A stretch of DNA of 64,000 nucleotides from an uncultured Tateyamaria sp. (lineage in GTDB: Bacteria > Pseudomonadota > Alphaproteobacteria > Rhodobacterales > Rhodobacteraceae): assembly GCF_947494755.1 (NCBI RefSeq), contig NZ_CANLVZ010000003.1, forward strand, positions 124,001 to 188,000. Direction: 5' to 3'. Position 1 is the stretch's first letter. Every line of letters begins with the position of its first letter. Position numbers and translations under genes: made by a program. The notes below the pieces were generated by a model that was not told where the DNA came from, searched no databases, and was given only the letters and a program-made list of their open reading frames with translations. Below, in pieces: positions 19,071 through 27,516 of this stretch.

Positions 19071-19158
19071 CGTAAAATCTATCTATGAAATTTCAACAAA
19101 ACAGTGTTATTTCGCGGCCATAATAAAAATGAGATAACCCGAGCGGGACAGGATTTCG

Positions 19159-19656
19159 ATGAAGCGCAGACATTTAATGATGGGTGGCGTAGCGGCCTTG
19201 GGCCTTGGCGCATGCACCCAGAGCAAATTCAAGACCTATAACGGGCCAGAGGTCACATACGTCATCGTCAACAAGGGCGACCGCGAGATGTTCCTGCTGC
19301 ATGGCGGGCGCGTTCTGGAAAAGTACGATATTGATCTCGGCTTTGCCCCGATTGGTGACAAGTTCTTTGAAGGGGACGGGCGCACGCCCGAAGGCCGGTA
19401 TCTGATTGACCGGCGCAACCCCAACAGCAAGTTTCACCTGTCTTTGGGCATTTCCTATCCCAATGAGCAGGACCGGGCCGAGGCCGCCGCATTGGGCAAA
19501 CCCCCGGGCGGCGACATCTTTATTCACGGCGAATCCAATCCGTTCAAGCGCAATCGCGAGGACTGGACATGGGGCTGTGTGGCGGTGACAAACCGCGAAA
19601 TGGAAGATGTCTATGCGATGGTCCGGAACGGCACGCCAATCCAGATCAACGCCTGA
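19159..19656 (+). CDS. L,D-transpeptidase family lipoprotein (YkuD fold)
   Basis: 165 residues. The N-terminus (MKRRHLMMGGVAALGLGACTQ) has a lipobox with Cys19, so it should be a lipoprotein. The YkuD domain follows, with IHGE (His123) and TWGCVAVTN (Cys140). The usual S-x-GCIR is replaced by W-G-CVAVTN, as in the YafK-like branch. L,D-transpeptidases form 3-3 peptidoglycan crosslinks or anchor proteins to the wall. It is convergent with the CAP-domain lipoprotein gene, 3 bp apart, and preceded by a 120-bp A/T-rich gap likely to hold its promoter. Confidence 0.85.
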   Translation: MKRRHLMMGGVAALGLGACTQSKFKTYNGPEVTYVIVNKGDREMFLLHGGRVLEKYDIDLGFAPIGDKFFEGDGRTPEGRYLIDRRNPNSKFHLSLGISYPNEQDRAEAAALGKPPGGDIFIHGESNPFKRNREDWTWGCVAVTNREMEDVYAMVRNGTPIQINA

Positions 19657-19659
19657 GGA

Positions 19660-20313
19660 TCACGTCGAAGGCGTCGTGCTGATTGTCACGAGGTCTTCTT
19701 CGGCAGTGTCCGTTGCCGTCTCGCCTGGGTTCGTGGTCGGTTCGGGGACCAGACGCGAGGCGGATGGGTTCGACGACGGGATCAACGGTGCTTGCGATGG
19801 ATCGCCCATCACCATTGTCCACCAGATCTTGCCATTGGATTCCTGAAACCAGGCAAAGCCCATGTCGCGCGCTCTGGGTGACAGGATCGTGCGGCGCGTG
19901 TCGGGTTGTTCCATCCACGCGGCCAGTGTTTCCAGCTCGGTTTCGTAGGTTTCCGAGATGTTTTCGCCCACCAGGCTACCTTGATAATCAACGCGTGCGA
20001 GTCGGTCGATCGGCGAAGACCCGTCCGATCCAAAGTGCCATGGGCGGTTCTGGACAGACATGTCGCGCGAATGGGTTGCGGCAGCCGCGTTCAACTGCGG
20101 GTTCAACTGCACCGGCGGAGCCCCTTGGGCGCTGCGCAGGGCGTTGACCGAGTCAACCATACGGAACTGCAGCTTGGCTGTGTCGTTGTTGCGGATGCGG
20201 TAGAGTTTGGGCAATGGTCGCCCGTCGCTGCCAACGGTGGATTGGTTGGATGGGGCCGGGGCGCAGGCACCCAAAGCCAGTAGTGCAACGGCAAGAAAAG
20301 AGAGTATACGCAT
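19660..20313 (-). CDS. CAP-domain (SCP/PR-1-like) lipoprotein
   Basis: 217-residue predicted lipoprotein with lipobox LALGAC (Cys17). The CAP domain runs from about residue 50 to 175: VNALRSAQGAPPVQLNPQL, then AAATHSRDMSVQNRPWHFG, GENIS and the late IWWTMVMG. Bacterial CAP proteins are secreted and their activity is mostly unknown. The C-terminal 40 residues are rich in Pro, Thr, Ser and Glu and look disordered. It lies between two L,D-transpeptidase genes, suggesting an envelope role. Confidence 0.82.
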   Translation of the reverse strand: MRILSFLAVALLALGACAPAPSNQSTVGSDGRPLPKLYRIRNNDTAKLQFRMVDSVNALRSAQGAPPVQLNPQLNAAAATHSRDMSVQNRPWHFGSDGSSPIDRLARVDYQGSLVGENISETYETELETLAAWMEQPDTRRTILSPRARDMGFAWFQESNGKIWWTMVMGDPSQAPLIPSSNPSASRLVPEPTTNPGETATDTAEEDLVTISTTPST

Positions 20314-20485
20314 GAGTCAGGCACATCTTGTTAATTGTTTGGAACGTCGATAGCCCGTTGAGCGTTGCAATACAAACGCACATGAGCATGAAGCCGCGTG
20401 ATGACATCTCTTTGATTTGCGACTGCGGCTTTCGCGCAATAAATTATAGCGCAACGGCAAGAACATACCTTTGGAGAGGCATTCA

Positions 20486-21079
20486 ATGTCCAAGACAAAA
20501 GTTTTTACACCCAATCGCCGCGCCTTCTTGGCGGGATCTGCGGCGCTCTTGGGCACACCCGCAATCGCCCAGAATATTCCGGCCGGTCAGGCCTCGCGTG
20601 ATCCGGCACTCTCGGCACGGCGCAACATTTCCAGCTTCCGCACGCTGGATTGGCGGCCCTATTTTGACAACCTGGGCAATGGCGCGATCCTTGTCGATAT
20701 CGACAGTCGCGCAGTCCATTACTGGAACGAGGCGCAGACGGTCTACAAACTCTATCCGTCCAGTGTGCCGCTGACAGATGACCTGACCCGTCGCGGTCGC
20801 ACGAAGGTCATTCTTAAGGATCCTGAACCGGATTGGCGTCCGACACCGTCGATGAAGCAGCGCAACCCCGAGTGGCCTGATTATATCGGCCCCGGTCCGC
20901 AAAACCCACTGGGGACGCGGTCGCTGCACCTGAGCTGGACCTATTATCGAATCCACGGCACGCATGACACCCGCAAGATCGGGCGCAAGTCGTCCAACGG
21001 TTGCATCGGCCTCTACAACGAGCACATCGAAGAGCTGTACGAGATGGCGAATGTGGGAACCCAAGTGTTGCTAATTTGA
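20486..21079 (+). CDS. exported L,D-transpeptidase (YkuD fold), Tat-type signal
   Basis: 197 residues. The leader PNRRAFLAGSAALLGTPAIAQ has twin arginines and an AIA-Q cleavage site, so Tat export is likely. The catalytic domain shows RIHGTH (His157/His160) and SSNGCIGLYN (Cys173), the classical S-x-GC motif of peptidoglycan L,D-transpeptidases. ATG 20486 is preferred over the TTG at 20471 because GGAGAGG sits between them. It is divergent from the CAP lipoprotein gene (172 bp) and is the second of two transpeptidases here. They differ in size and signal and are not close duplicates. Confidence 0.88.
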   Translation: MSKTKVFTPNRRAFLAGSAALLGTPAIAQNIPAGQASRDPALSARRNISSFRTLDWRPYFDNLGNGAILVDIDSRAVHYWNEAQTVYKLYPSSVPLTDDLTRRGRTKVILKDPEPDWRPTPSMKQRNPEWPDYIGPGPQNPLGTRSLHLSWTYYRIHGTHDTRKIGRKSSNGCIGLYNEHIEELYEMANVGTQVLLI

Positions 21080-21179
21080 CGACATCGCGGCGCAAGGACC
21101 CGTAACCCCCTGAAACAAGGTTTGCATTTGGCAAAGATTGTTGTTTACACAGAGTTACGAGGTAAGTCTTGGGTCCGCT

Positions 21180-21196
21180 CTGGCATTGTTTGCCAG
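21180..21196 (+). promoter_or_regulatory. hairpin in the leader of the 58-residue membrane protein gene
   Basis: Perfect stem CTGGCA (21180-21185) / TGCCAG (21191-21196) with a TTGTT loop, 21 bp before the ATG and just before the ribosome site. It could stabilise the mRNA; role not known. Confidence 0.4.
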
Positions 21197-21217
21197 TGCG
21201 CTTATTTGGAGGTTACT

Positions 21218-21394
21218 ATGAAAAAACTCGTTCTCGCTGCTGCTCTGACCGCTGCTGCTTCGACCGCATTTGCCGGCGCTCCTGCTGAGCCAATCATCGA
21301 AGCTCCTGTCATTGTCGAAGAAACACAAAGCTCCTCGGGCGGCATCATTCTGCCCCTGTTGCTGGTTCTCGTCGTGGCCGCAGCTCTTTCCTAA
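21218..21394 (+). CDS. 58-residue secreted or membrane-anchored small protein, function unknown
   Basis: Starts MKKLVLAAALTAAASTAFAG, a clean signal peptide with AFA cleavage. A short Pro/Glu-rich linker follows, then SSSGGIILPLLLVLVVAAALS, a C-terminal transmembrane helix. TTTGGAGG gives an excellent ribosome site for ATG 21218, and a near-ideal terminator ends the unit, so this is a real, probably well-expressed monocistronic gene. I recall similar tiny GGIIxPLLLxxxVAAA proteins in Rhodobacterales but know no function. It converges on hemH, about 90 bp away. Confidence 0.78.
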   Translation: MKKLVLAAALTAAASTAFAGAPAEPIIEAPVIVEETQSSSGGIILPLLLVLVVAAALS

Positions 21395-21415
21395 GGGAAG
21401 CAGTTAAAAATTTAA

Positions 21416-21446
21416 AAGGCGGCACTTTCGAGTGCCGCCTTTTTTC
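21416..21446 (+). terminator. strong intrinsic terminator with UUCG tetraloop
   Basis: Perfect 11-bp stem AAGGCGGCACT (21416-21426) / AGTGCCGCCTT (21431-21441) closed by TTCG and followed by TTTTT. It ends the 58-residue protein gene and lies before the convergent hemH stop. Confidence 0.93.
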
Positions 21447-21482
21447 GTTTCTTGGACGCGTTTTAATGCATGCAGGTCGGTA

Positions 21483-22559
21483 TCAGTCCAGCCAGCCGCC
21501 CAGATTCTCCTCGATCACGGTGCTGAGCGCGTCGATATGTGCGTCATCATCGTTGAGGCATGGAATATAGGTGAAATGTTCGCCGCCCGCCTCTTCGAAG
21601 CTTTCTTTGATCTCTTCGTTGATCTCTTCCAACGTCTCGATGCAGTCGGCTGAAAAGGCAGGCGCACATACGGCGATGTTCTTTTTGCCCTGCTCGGCCA
21701 GTCGCGCCACCTCTTCGACGGTATAGGGTTGCAGCCACTCTTCGGGGCCAAATTTTGACTGGAATGTCGTTTTGATGTCGGTGTCGGCCCAACCCAAACG
21801 CTCTTTCAGCAGACGCGTCGTTTTTTGGCACTGGCAGTGATAGGGATCACCCTCCATCAGATAGCGGATCGGGACGCCGTGATAGCTGCACACCAGAATG
21901 TCGGGGCGAGTGTCCATTGCGCCGTATGCGCGTTCGATGGATTGCGCCAACGCCTCGATATACTTGGGATGCTCGAAGTAGGGTTCGACCGTGCGGGTCG
22001 TTGGTTGCCACTTTTCCTCCATCATTGCGCGGAAGAATTCGTCATTCGCGGTCGCTGAGGTCGCGCCCGCATAATGCGGATAGAGCGGAAAAAACAGGAT
22101 TTTCTGGCAGCCCGCCTCGCGCATTTCGCGCACCTTGGACTTGGTCGAGGGGTTACCGTAGCGCATGCAGAAATCGACCACCACCTGATCGCCATAACGG
22201 GCATGCATCGCATCCTTGATCTTGGCCGTTTGGTCCTTGGTGATTGTCATCAGCGGGCTTTCCCCCGCCTCGTGGTTCCAGATCGACTTGTAGGCGGCAC
22301 CTGATGAAAAGGGCCGCTTTGTCAGGATGATCAGTTGCAGCAGCGGCTGCCAGACCCAAGGGCTGTAATCGATGACGCGCCGATCCGACAGGAATTCGTT
22401 CAGGTATCGGCGCATCGACCAATAGTCGTAATTGTCCGGCGTCCCCAGATTGGCCAGCAGAATGCCAACACGTGCCGGAGGGATCGCCGGGTGGTCGTCC
22501 TTGGCATGTGCAGGTCTGATCGCGGTCTTACTGGTATCAAGCATTTGGAGCCGTTCCAT
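21483..22559 (-). CDS. hemH: ferrochelatase
   Basis: Inserts ferrous iron into protoporphyrin IX, the last step of heme synthesis, at the inner face of the membrane. The 358 residues include GILLANLGTPDN, the LFFPLYPHYAGATSATAND segment, the metal-site CSYHGVP (His near residue 210) and a later FSADCIETLEEI. All are canonical for HemH. The first 30 residues are an ordinary variable extension. It is probably co-transcribed neither with the small protein gene (convergent) nor clearly with the upstream methyltransferase-like gene, which reads the same way 40 bp upstream. Confidence 0.95.
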   Translation of the reverse strand: MERLQMLDTSKTAIRPAHAKDDHPAIPPARVGILLANLGTPDNYDYWSMRRYLNEFLSDRRVIDYSPWVWQPLLQLIILTKRPFSSGAAYKSIWNHEAGESPLMTITKDQTAKIKDAMHARYGDQVVVDFCMRYGNPSTKSKVREMREAGCQKILFFPLYPHYAGATSATANDEFFRAMMEEKWQPTTRTVEPYFEHPKYIEALAQSIERAYGAMDTRPDILVCSYHGVPIRYLMEGDPYHCQCQKTTRLLKERLGWADTDIKTTFQSKFGPEEWLQPYTVEEVARLAEQGKKNIAVCAPAFSADCIETLEEINEEIKESFEEAGGEHFTYIPCLNDDDAHIDALSTVIEENLGGWLD

Positions 22560-22599
22560 AGGGTGTGTCTCCGGTCAGATAAACGGTTTTGGATATAGG

Positions 22600-23424
22600 T
22601 CAATCTGGCAGCGACGTTTCGTCCGTGCGCAAGGCATCCGCCAGTCGGGCCTGTGCTGATCCGGGGCGCAGGGGTTTCTGCTGGCTTTCATCCGGGGCCC
22701 AGCCCGTCAACACGATCAATTCGAAGGTGGCGGTGATGCCACCTGCGTTATTTGGAAAGCTACGTGCATAGATCTCTGCGGCTTTCGTCAGCACGGATCG
22801 CCGGGTCGGTGTGCGTTGTCGGGCGACCAATGCATTGGCCTCGCCCATGGCCCGCACATCGCGCATGAGGTGCCACATGGATTTGTATTCCACGTTCAGT
22901 TTAACGGCATCTGCAACTGGCAGGGCCAATCCCGCCCGTTGCAAAAGTGCACCCAGATCGCGCACCTCGCCCATGGGGGCCACACGCGGCGACAGCCCCC
23001 CGGTTTCGGCAATCTCGGCCTCGGCCAGACAACTGCGCAATTCGTGCAGCGTTTGCCCCCCAAAGGCAGTCGCCAGCAGCAGCCCATCCGGGCGCAATCC
23101 GCGGCGACATTGGATCAGCTGACCCACCGGATCATTGGCCCAGTGCAGGCCAAGGCCGTGGATCACTACATCGTGTTCACTGGGTGAGATCGCCAAGGTC
23201 TCTGTTTCGGGTACGATCGTGGCCCCATCGATCCGATCCTGCCACACCTGCGGAAACGCTGTCACAATCGCGGGCGCATGAAACGCTTTGTTAACCATCT
23301 CCAGGCGATCTTCGACCTCGTCCCGTGCCGCGCGTTGCAGGAACAGGGCGTCGTCACTGGCGCGCGCGCGATTGCGGGCGAGGGCGGCAGAGTCGGTCAG
23401 GGCAATGGGCTGGTTCATTTGCAT
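22600..23424 (-). CDS. methyltransferase-like protein of the BioC/NDUFAF5 group
   Basis: 274 residues. The segment VIHGLGLHWANDPVGQLIQC followed by RRGLRPDGLL and FGGQTLHELR matches the second half of BioC/NDUFAF5-like SAM-dependent proteins. I cannot find a normal SAM motif I (hD-x-G-x-G) in the first 90 residues, so catalysis is uncertain. NDUFAF5 relatives hydroxylate or methylate a respiratory complex I subunit; BioC methylates malonyl-ACP. The start is ATG at 23424 or two codons later; no clear ribosome site. It is divergent from comF, only 17 bp apart, so the promoters must overlap the genes. Confidence 0.7.
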   Translation of the reverse strand: MQMNQPIALTDSAALARNRARASDDALFLQRAARDEVEDRLEMVNKAFHAPAIVTAFPQVWQDRIDGATIVPETETLAISPSEHDVVIHGLGLHWANDPVGQLIQCRRGLRPDGLLLATAFGGQTLHELRSCLAEAEIAETGGLSPRVAPMGEVRDLGALLQRAGLALPVADAVKLNVEYKSMWHLMRDVRAMGEANALVARQRTPTRRSVLTKAAEIYARSFPNNAGGITATFELIVLTGWAPDESQQKPLRPGSAQARLADALRTDETSLPD

Positions 23425-23441
23425 CAGCTGTTGGGAACACA

Positions 23442-24167
23442 ATGGGCCTTTTACAAACAACCCTCGCGGCAATCTATCCCCCCCGGTGTCTTGGGTGTGG
23501 CGAAGGTGTCGATAGCGACTTTGGCCTGTGCGGGACATGCTGGGGACAGACAGAATTTGTCGGCCGCACGGCTTGTGATGGGTGCGGTACGCCCTTGCCC
23601 GGCTTTTCCGATGATGGGGTCATTCACTGCGATTCCTGCTTGAAATGGCCAAAACCGTGGGCGCACGGGCGGGCTGCGCTGGTTTACAGTGGCATGGGGC
23701 GCAAACTGATCTTGCGGCTCAAACATGGTGACCGGCAGGAGGTGGCCCAGCCAGCCGCCCTGTGGATGCGCCCAACGCTTGAGGGGCTGATCACGCCGCA
23801 GACCCTGATTGCGCCGGTGCCCTTGCATTGGATGCGGCTGGCCAAGCGGCGCTATAATCAATCCGCATTGATCGCCAAACGGCTGGCTGATCTGACCGGC
23901 ACAGAATGGTGTGCTGACCTGCTTGAGCGTCCGCAGCGTACCCCGTCCCTTGATGGCAAGTCGCATCATGCGCGTGCTGAAATCCTTGATGGCGCGATCC
24001 GGATCAACCGCCGCCGTCGCTACGAGATCGTGGGTCGCCCGGTGATTCTGGTTGATGATGTAATGACAACCGGGGCCACATTGGCGGCCTGCGCAACCGC
24101 CTGTCGTGCAGCAGGTGCGGGTGATGTGTGCGTGTCTGTACTGGCACGAGCAGTCAAAGATACCTAA
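23442..24167 (+). CDS. comF: ComF-family amidophosphoribosyltransferase-like protein
   Basis: 241 residues: an N-terminal cysteine-rich zinc-binding part (CLGCGEG, CGTCW, CDGCG, CDSC) and a type I phosphoribosyltransferase domain with PRPP motif VILVDDVMTTGAT near residue 202. ComF/GntX proteins are needed for DNA uptake in competent bacteria and may help ssDNA enter the cytoplasm. ATG 23442 follows TTGGGA; longer frames upstream are antisense to the methyltransferase-like gene. It heads a probable comF-grxC-amidase-marR operon. Confidence 0.88.
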   Translation: MGLLQTTLAAIYPPRCLGCGEGVDSDFGLCGTCWGQTEFVGRTACDGCGTPLPGFSDDGVIHCDSCLKWPKPWAHGRAALVYSGMGRKLILRLKHGDRQEVAQPAALWMRPTLEGLITPQTLIAPVPLHWMRLAKRRYNQSALIAKRLADLTGTEWCADLLERPQRTPSLDGKSHHARAEILDGAIRINRRRRYEIVGRPVILVDDVMTTGATLAACATACRAAGAGDVCVSVLARAVKDT

Positions 24168-24206
24168 GTAATCGGCAATCGAAATTGCGCCGAAAGGATC
24201 TGTGCA

Positions 24207-24464
24207 ATGAAAGCTGTCGAACTTTATACCTCGCCTTTATGTGGGTTTTGCCATTCCGCAAAGAAGTTGCTCAAGGACAAGGGCGTGACCTTTTCCGAGG
24301 TGAACGTGCTGGCCCAACCCGGCCGAAAGGCCGAGATGATCAAGCGCGCCAATGGCGGGCGCACGGTGCCGCAAATCTTTATCGGTGACACACATGTGGG
24401 TGGCTGTGATGATTTGTATGCGCTTGAGCGGGCGGGCAAACTCGATAGCCTTCTTGCGGCCTGA
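24207..24464 (+). CDS. grxC: glutaredoxin 3
   Basis: 85-residue dithiol glutaredoxin. The active site reads SPLCGFCHSAK (Cys12/Cys15) with CGFC in place of the common CPYC; the cis-Pro TVPQIF and the GGCDDL glutathione-binding motif are normal. It reduces disulfides and glutathionylated proteins in the cytoplasm. ATG 24207 follows comF by 39 bp, and the stop TGA abuts the ATG of the next gene, a pattern that fits one transcript. Confidence 0.93.
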   Translation: MKAVELYTSPLCGFCHSAKKLLKDKGVTFSEVNVLAQPGRKAEMIKRANGGRTVPQIFIGDTHVGGCDDLYALERAGKLDSLLAA

Positions 24465-25295
24465 ATGAAGGCGGCGCTGCTGCAACTGAATGTGAGTGAC
24501 GATCCGATGGCCAATCTGCCCCGGACCGTTGCCATGGTGCAGCAGGCCGCCGACATGGGCGCGGAGTTTGTCCTAACGCCCGAGGTCACCAATTGCCTCA
24601 GCACCAGCCGCGCGCATCAGGCCGAGGTTTTGTGCCACGAGGATGATGACCCGACCTTGGCCGCCCTGCGCGAGGTCACGGCAGAGCGCGCCATTCACCT
24701 GCTGATCGGATCGCTGGCACTGAAGACGGACGACCCCGATGGCCGTTTTGCCAACCGGTCGTTTCTGATTGGCCGCGATGGGGCCATCATCGCGCGCTAT
24801 GACAAGATCCACATGTTCGACGTCGCTATTTCCAACACCGAAAGCTATGCAGAGTCCTCGGGTTATCGGCCTGGCACACGTGCGGTCCTTGCCGAGACGT
24901 CATTTGCCCCCATCGGTCTGGCAGTCTGCTATGACATGCGCTTTCCCCGGTTGGCGGACACGCTGGTCACGGCGGGCGCGCAAGTTCTGACCTACCCCTC
25001 GGCATTTTCGCCCGTGACGGGTGCGGCCCATTGGCACAGCCTGCTGCGTGCCCGCGCGATCGAGGCGGGTGCGTGGGTGCTTGCCCCCGCCCAGACAGGC
25101 ACGCATGAAGGGCGCGCCGACAAGAAACGCAGCACATATGGCCACAGCCTTGCCGTCGATCCGTGGGGTGACGTCGTGCTTGACGCAGGGACAGCGCCGG
25201 GCGTTTATATCTTTGATCTGGATTTGGAAAAAGTGGCGCAGGCGCGCCGCCGTGTCCCCTCTCGAGACAACGCGCGTCTGTTCGATGGCCCATGA
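24465..25295 (+). CDS. carbon-nitrogen hydrolase (Nit/omega-amidase class)
   Basis: 276 residues with the nitrilase-superfamily Glu-Lys-Cys triad: Glu40 (VLTPEVTN), Lys114 (YDKIHMFDV) and Cys155 (GLAVCYDMRFP). The YDKIHMFD and CYDMRFP contexts are those of the Nit1/Nit2 branch, which hydrolyses deaminated glutathione or alpha-ketoglutaramate. This fits its position directly after grxC. Substrate not proven. Its stop overlaps the marR start (ATGA). Confidence 0.87.
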   Translation: MKAALLQLNVSDDPMANLPRTVAMVQQAADMGAEFVLTPEVTNCLSTSRAHQAEVLCHEDDDPTLAALREVTAERAIHLLIGSLALKTDDPDGRFANRSFLIGRDGAIIARYDKIHMFDVAISNTESYAESSGYRPGTRAVLAETSFAPIGLAVCYDMRFPRLADTLVTAGAQVLTYPSAFSPVTGAAHWHSLLRARAIEAGAWVLAPAQTGTHEGRADKKRSTYGHSLAVDPWGDVVLDAGTAPGVYIFDLDLEKVAQARRRVPSRDNARLFDGP

Positions 25296-25750
25296 AGGTA
25301 ATGAGCACAGAAAAGAATGCATTGGCTATTTCGCTGTTTAGCGAGGTGCTGGCAGCGGACCAGATGGTGCGCAACCGGCTGAGCCGGGTGTTGCCCAAGG
25401 GCATGGAAATCTCGCATTTTTCGGTACTGAACCATCTGACATGGCACGAGGGCGAACGCAGCCCCGCCCAGTTGGCCGAGGCGTTCAACGTGACCCGGGG
25501 CGCGATGACGAATACGCTTAACCGGTTGGAGTGGGCAGGCTATATCCACGTCCGCCCGGACTGGGACGATGCGCGCCGCAAGATGGTCGCGGTCAGTCCC
25601 GCTGGTCGCCGGGCGCATGAGCAGGCGCTCAACGCCATTGCGCCCATGGTCGGCGAGGTCATCGACAGTCTGGGCGAGGAGCGCGTGCGCGCGACCCTTC
25701 CCATCCTGCGCGAATTGCGGACCCGAATGGGGCCGGTTAAGCCGGAGTAG
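25292..25750 (+). CDS. MarR-family transcriptional regulator
   Basis: 152-residue winged-helix regulator. The helix-turn-helix region is [24 protein letters not shown] (about residues 66-89), followed by the wing [18 protein letters not shown]. The dimerising helices flank it. MarR proteins repress efflux or stress genes until a small ligand binds; the ligand and target here are unknown. The start is taken at 25292 (ATGA overlap), with ATG 25301 after GAAGG an equal alternative. It overlaps convergent ubiG by 14 bp. Confidence 0.87.
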   Translation: MKVMSTEKNALAISLFSEVLAADQMVRNRLSRVLPKGMEISHFSVLNHLTWHEGERSPAQLAEAFNVTRGAMTNTLNRLEWAGYIHVRPDWDDARRKMVAVSPAGRRAHEQALNAIAPMVGEVIDSLGEERVRATLPILRELRTRMGPVKPE

Positions 25751-26495
25751 CCTCTGGTTTCAGGCTTGCGGTCACGTAGTTCACGCTCAGATCCGTGTCT
25801 GACAGTTTCCACGCCCAAGTCAGTGGATTGAATACGAATCCTTTGCGATCCACGGGGTTCAGCCCTGCATTGCGCATCAGATCGAACAACTCATCCGGGG
25901 TGATGAACTTGGACCATTCATGCGTGCCCTTGGGCAGCCAGCGCATGACGTGTTCGGCCCCGATAATGGCCATCATGTAGGATTTCGGGTTGCGGTTGAT
26001 TGTCGAACACACGTGCAGGCCGCCGGGCTTTAGTAGGTCGTGGCACGCCGTCAGATAGCTGAGGGGATCGGCCACATGCTCGACCACCTCCATGTTCATA
26101 ACCGCGTCGAATTGTTCGCCTGCGGAGGCCATGTCTTCGGCTGTGGTGTGGCGGTAGTCGATCTTGAGCCCCGATTGTTCGGCATGAACCTGCGCCACCG
26201 GAATGTTACGCTCTGCCGCGTCTGCGCCAACAACATCTGCCCCAAGCCGCGCCATGGGTTCTGCCAGCAACCCGCCACCGCACCCGATATCGAGGATTCG
26301 CAGGCCCGCGAACGGATTGGCCGTCGTCAGATCACGATCAAATTCAGCCGCGATCTGGCTGGTGATATAGTCCAACCGACAGGGATTGAGCATGTGAAGC
26401 GGCTTGAATTTCCCGTTCGGATCCCACCATTCGGCGGCCATCGCCTCAAATTTGGCGATTTCTGAGGGGTCAACGGTGGTTTGATGCGTTTGCAT
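25737..26495 (-). CDS. ubiG: ubiquinone biosynthesis O-methyltransferase
   Basis: Performs both O-methylations in ubiquinone synthesis at the membrane face. The 252 residues show the SAM motif [20 protein letters not shown] near 68, post-I VVGADAA, and the downstream VVEHVADP and LLKPGG motifs. The N-terminus ([22 protein letters not shown]) is diagnostic of UbiG. It is divergent from pip (49 bp gap) and its 3' end overlaps marR. Confidence 0.95.
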   Translation of the reverse strand: MQTHQTTVDPSEIAKFEAMAAEWWDPNGKFKPLHMLNPCRLDYITSQIAAEFDRDLTTANPFAGLRILDIGCGGGLLAEPMARLGADVVGADAAERNIPVAQVHAEQSGLKIDYRHTTAEDMASAGEQFDAVMNMEVVEHVADPLSYLTACHDLLKPGGLHVCSTINRNPKSYMMAIIGAEHVMRWLPKGTHEWSKFITPDELFDLMRNAGLNPVDRKGFVFNPLTWAWKLSDTDLSVNYVTASLKPEATPA

Positions 26496-26544
26496 TTCGA
26501 TCTCCGTATGCTCATGTGCGTCTTACGCCCTATGTAGGTCAGTA

Positions 26545-27516
26545 ATGGACAAACACAGTGATCAAAAGCGCGCGGTGCAATATCTGTATCCGCCAAGCGA
26601 CCCCTACGACCAACGGATGTTGGACGTGGGTCAGGGGCATCGTGTTTATGTGGAACAATGCGGCAATCCCGGTGGGGTTCCCGTTGTCGTGCTGCATGGT
26701 GGTCCGGGCGGCGGGTGCAGCCCGTCGATGCGCCGCTATTTCGACCCGGAATACTATCGTATCATCCTGTTTGATCAGCGCGGTTGTGGTCGGTCGCGCC
26801 CACATGCGTCGGTGATGAACAACACCACCTGGCATCTGGTCGATGATATCGAGATGATCCGCCGCACGCTTGAGATCGACGCCTGGATCGTATTCGGCGG
26901 CAGTTGGGGGGCGACACTGTCCCTGATCTATGCCGAGGCGCACCCGTCCCGTGTGCGTCAGTTGGTGTTGCGTGGCGTGTTCCTGATGACCCAGGCCGAG
27001 CTTGATTGGTTTTATGGTGGCGGTGCCGGGAAGTTCTGGCCCGAGGTCTGGGCCCGCTTTGTCGCCCTTGTCCCCGAGGATGAACGTGACGATTTGATCG
27101 GTGCCTATCACCGGCGGCTGTTTTCTGGCGATATCGCGCAAGAGACCCGTTTTGCGCGCGCGTGGTCGGCATGGGAAAACGCGCTCGCCTCGATCCATTC
27201 GACGGGGTCCGGAGGGGAAGCGCCGGGAGACTACGCCCGCGCCTTTGCCCGACTCGAGAATCACTATTTCACCAATGCGGGCTTCCTCGAATTTGATGGA
27301 CAGATCCTCGCGCAGATTGGCCGCATTAAACACATCCCGGGCACCATCGTGCAGGGGCGCTATGACATGATCTGCCCGCCCGACAGCGCCTATGCGCTGG
27401 CCCAGGCCTGGCCGCTGGGCGATCTCAAAATGGTGCGCAGCGCAGGTCACGCCTTGTCCGAGCCGGGGATTTCGGCTGAACTGGTTAGGACCATGGACAG
27501 GATAGCAGGCAAATGA
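26545..27516 (+). CDS. pip: proline iminopeptidase
   Basis: Alpha/beta-hydrolase of 323 residues that removes N-terminal proline from peptides in the cytoplasm. Visible are the oxyanion HGGPGGG (51-57), DQRGCGRS, nucleophile FGGSWGATLS (Ser120), the acid near GRYDMICP and the His in AGHAL. Length and motif order match the peptidase S33 proline iminopeptidase family. It overlaps the next gene by four bases (ATGA). Confidence 0.93.
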   Translation: MDKHSDQKRAVQYLYPPSDPYDQRMLDVGQGHRVYVEQCGNPGGVPVVVLHGGPGGGCSPSMRRYFDPEYYRIILFDQRGCGRSRPHASVMNNTTWHLVDDIEMIRRTLEIDAWIVFGGSWGATLSLIYAEAHPSRVRQLVLRGVFLMTQAELDWFYGGGAGKFWPEVWARFVALVPEDERDDLIGAYHRRLFSGDIAQETRFARAWSAWENALASIHSTGSGGEAPGDYARAFARLENHYFTNAGFLEFDGQILAQIGRIKHIPGTIVQGRYDMICPPDSAYALAQAWPLGDLKMVRSAGHALSEPGISAELVRTMDRIAGK

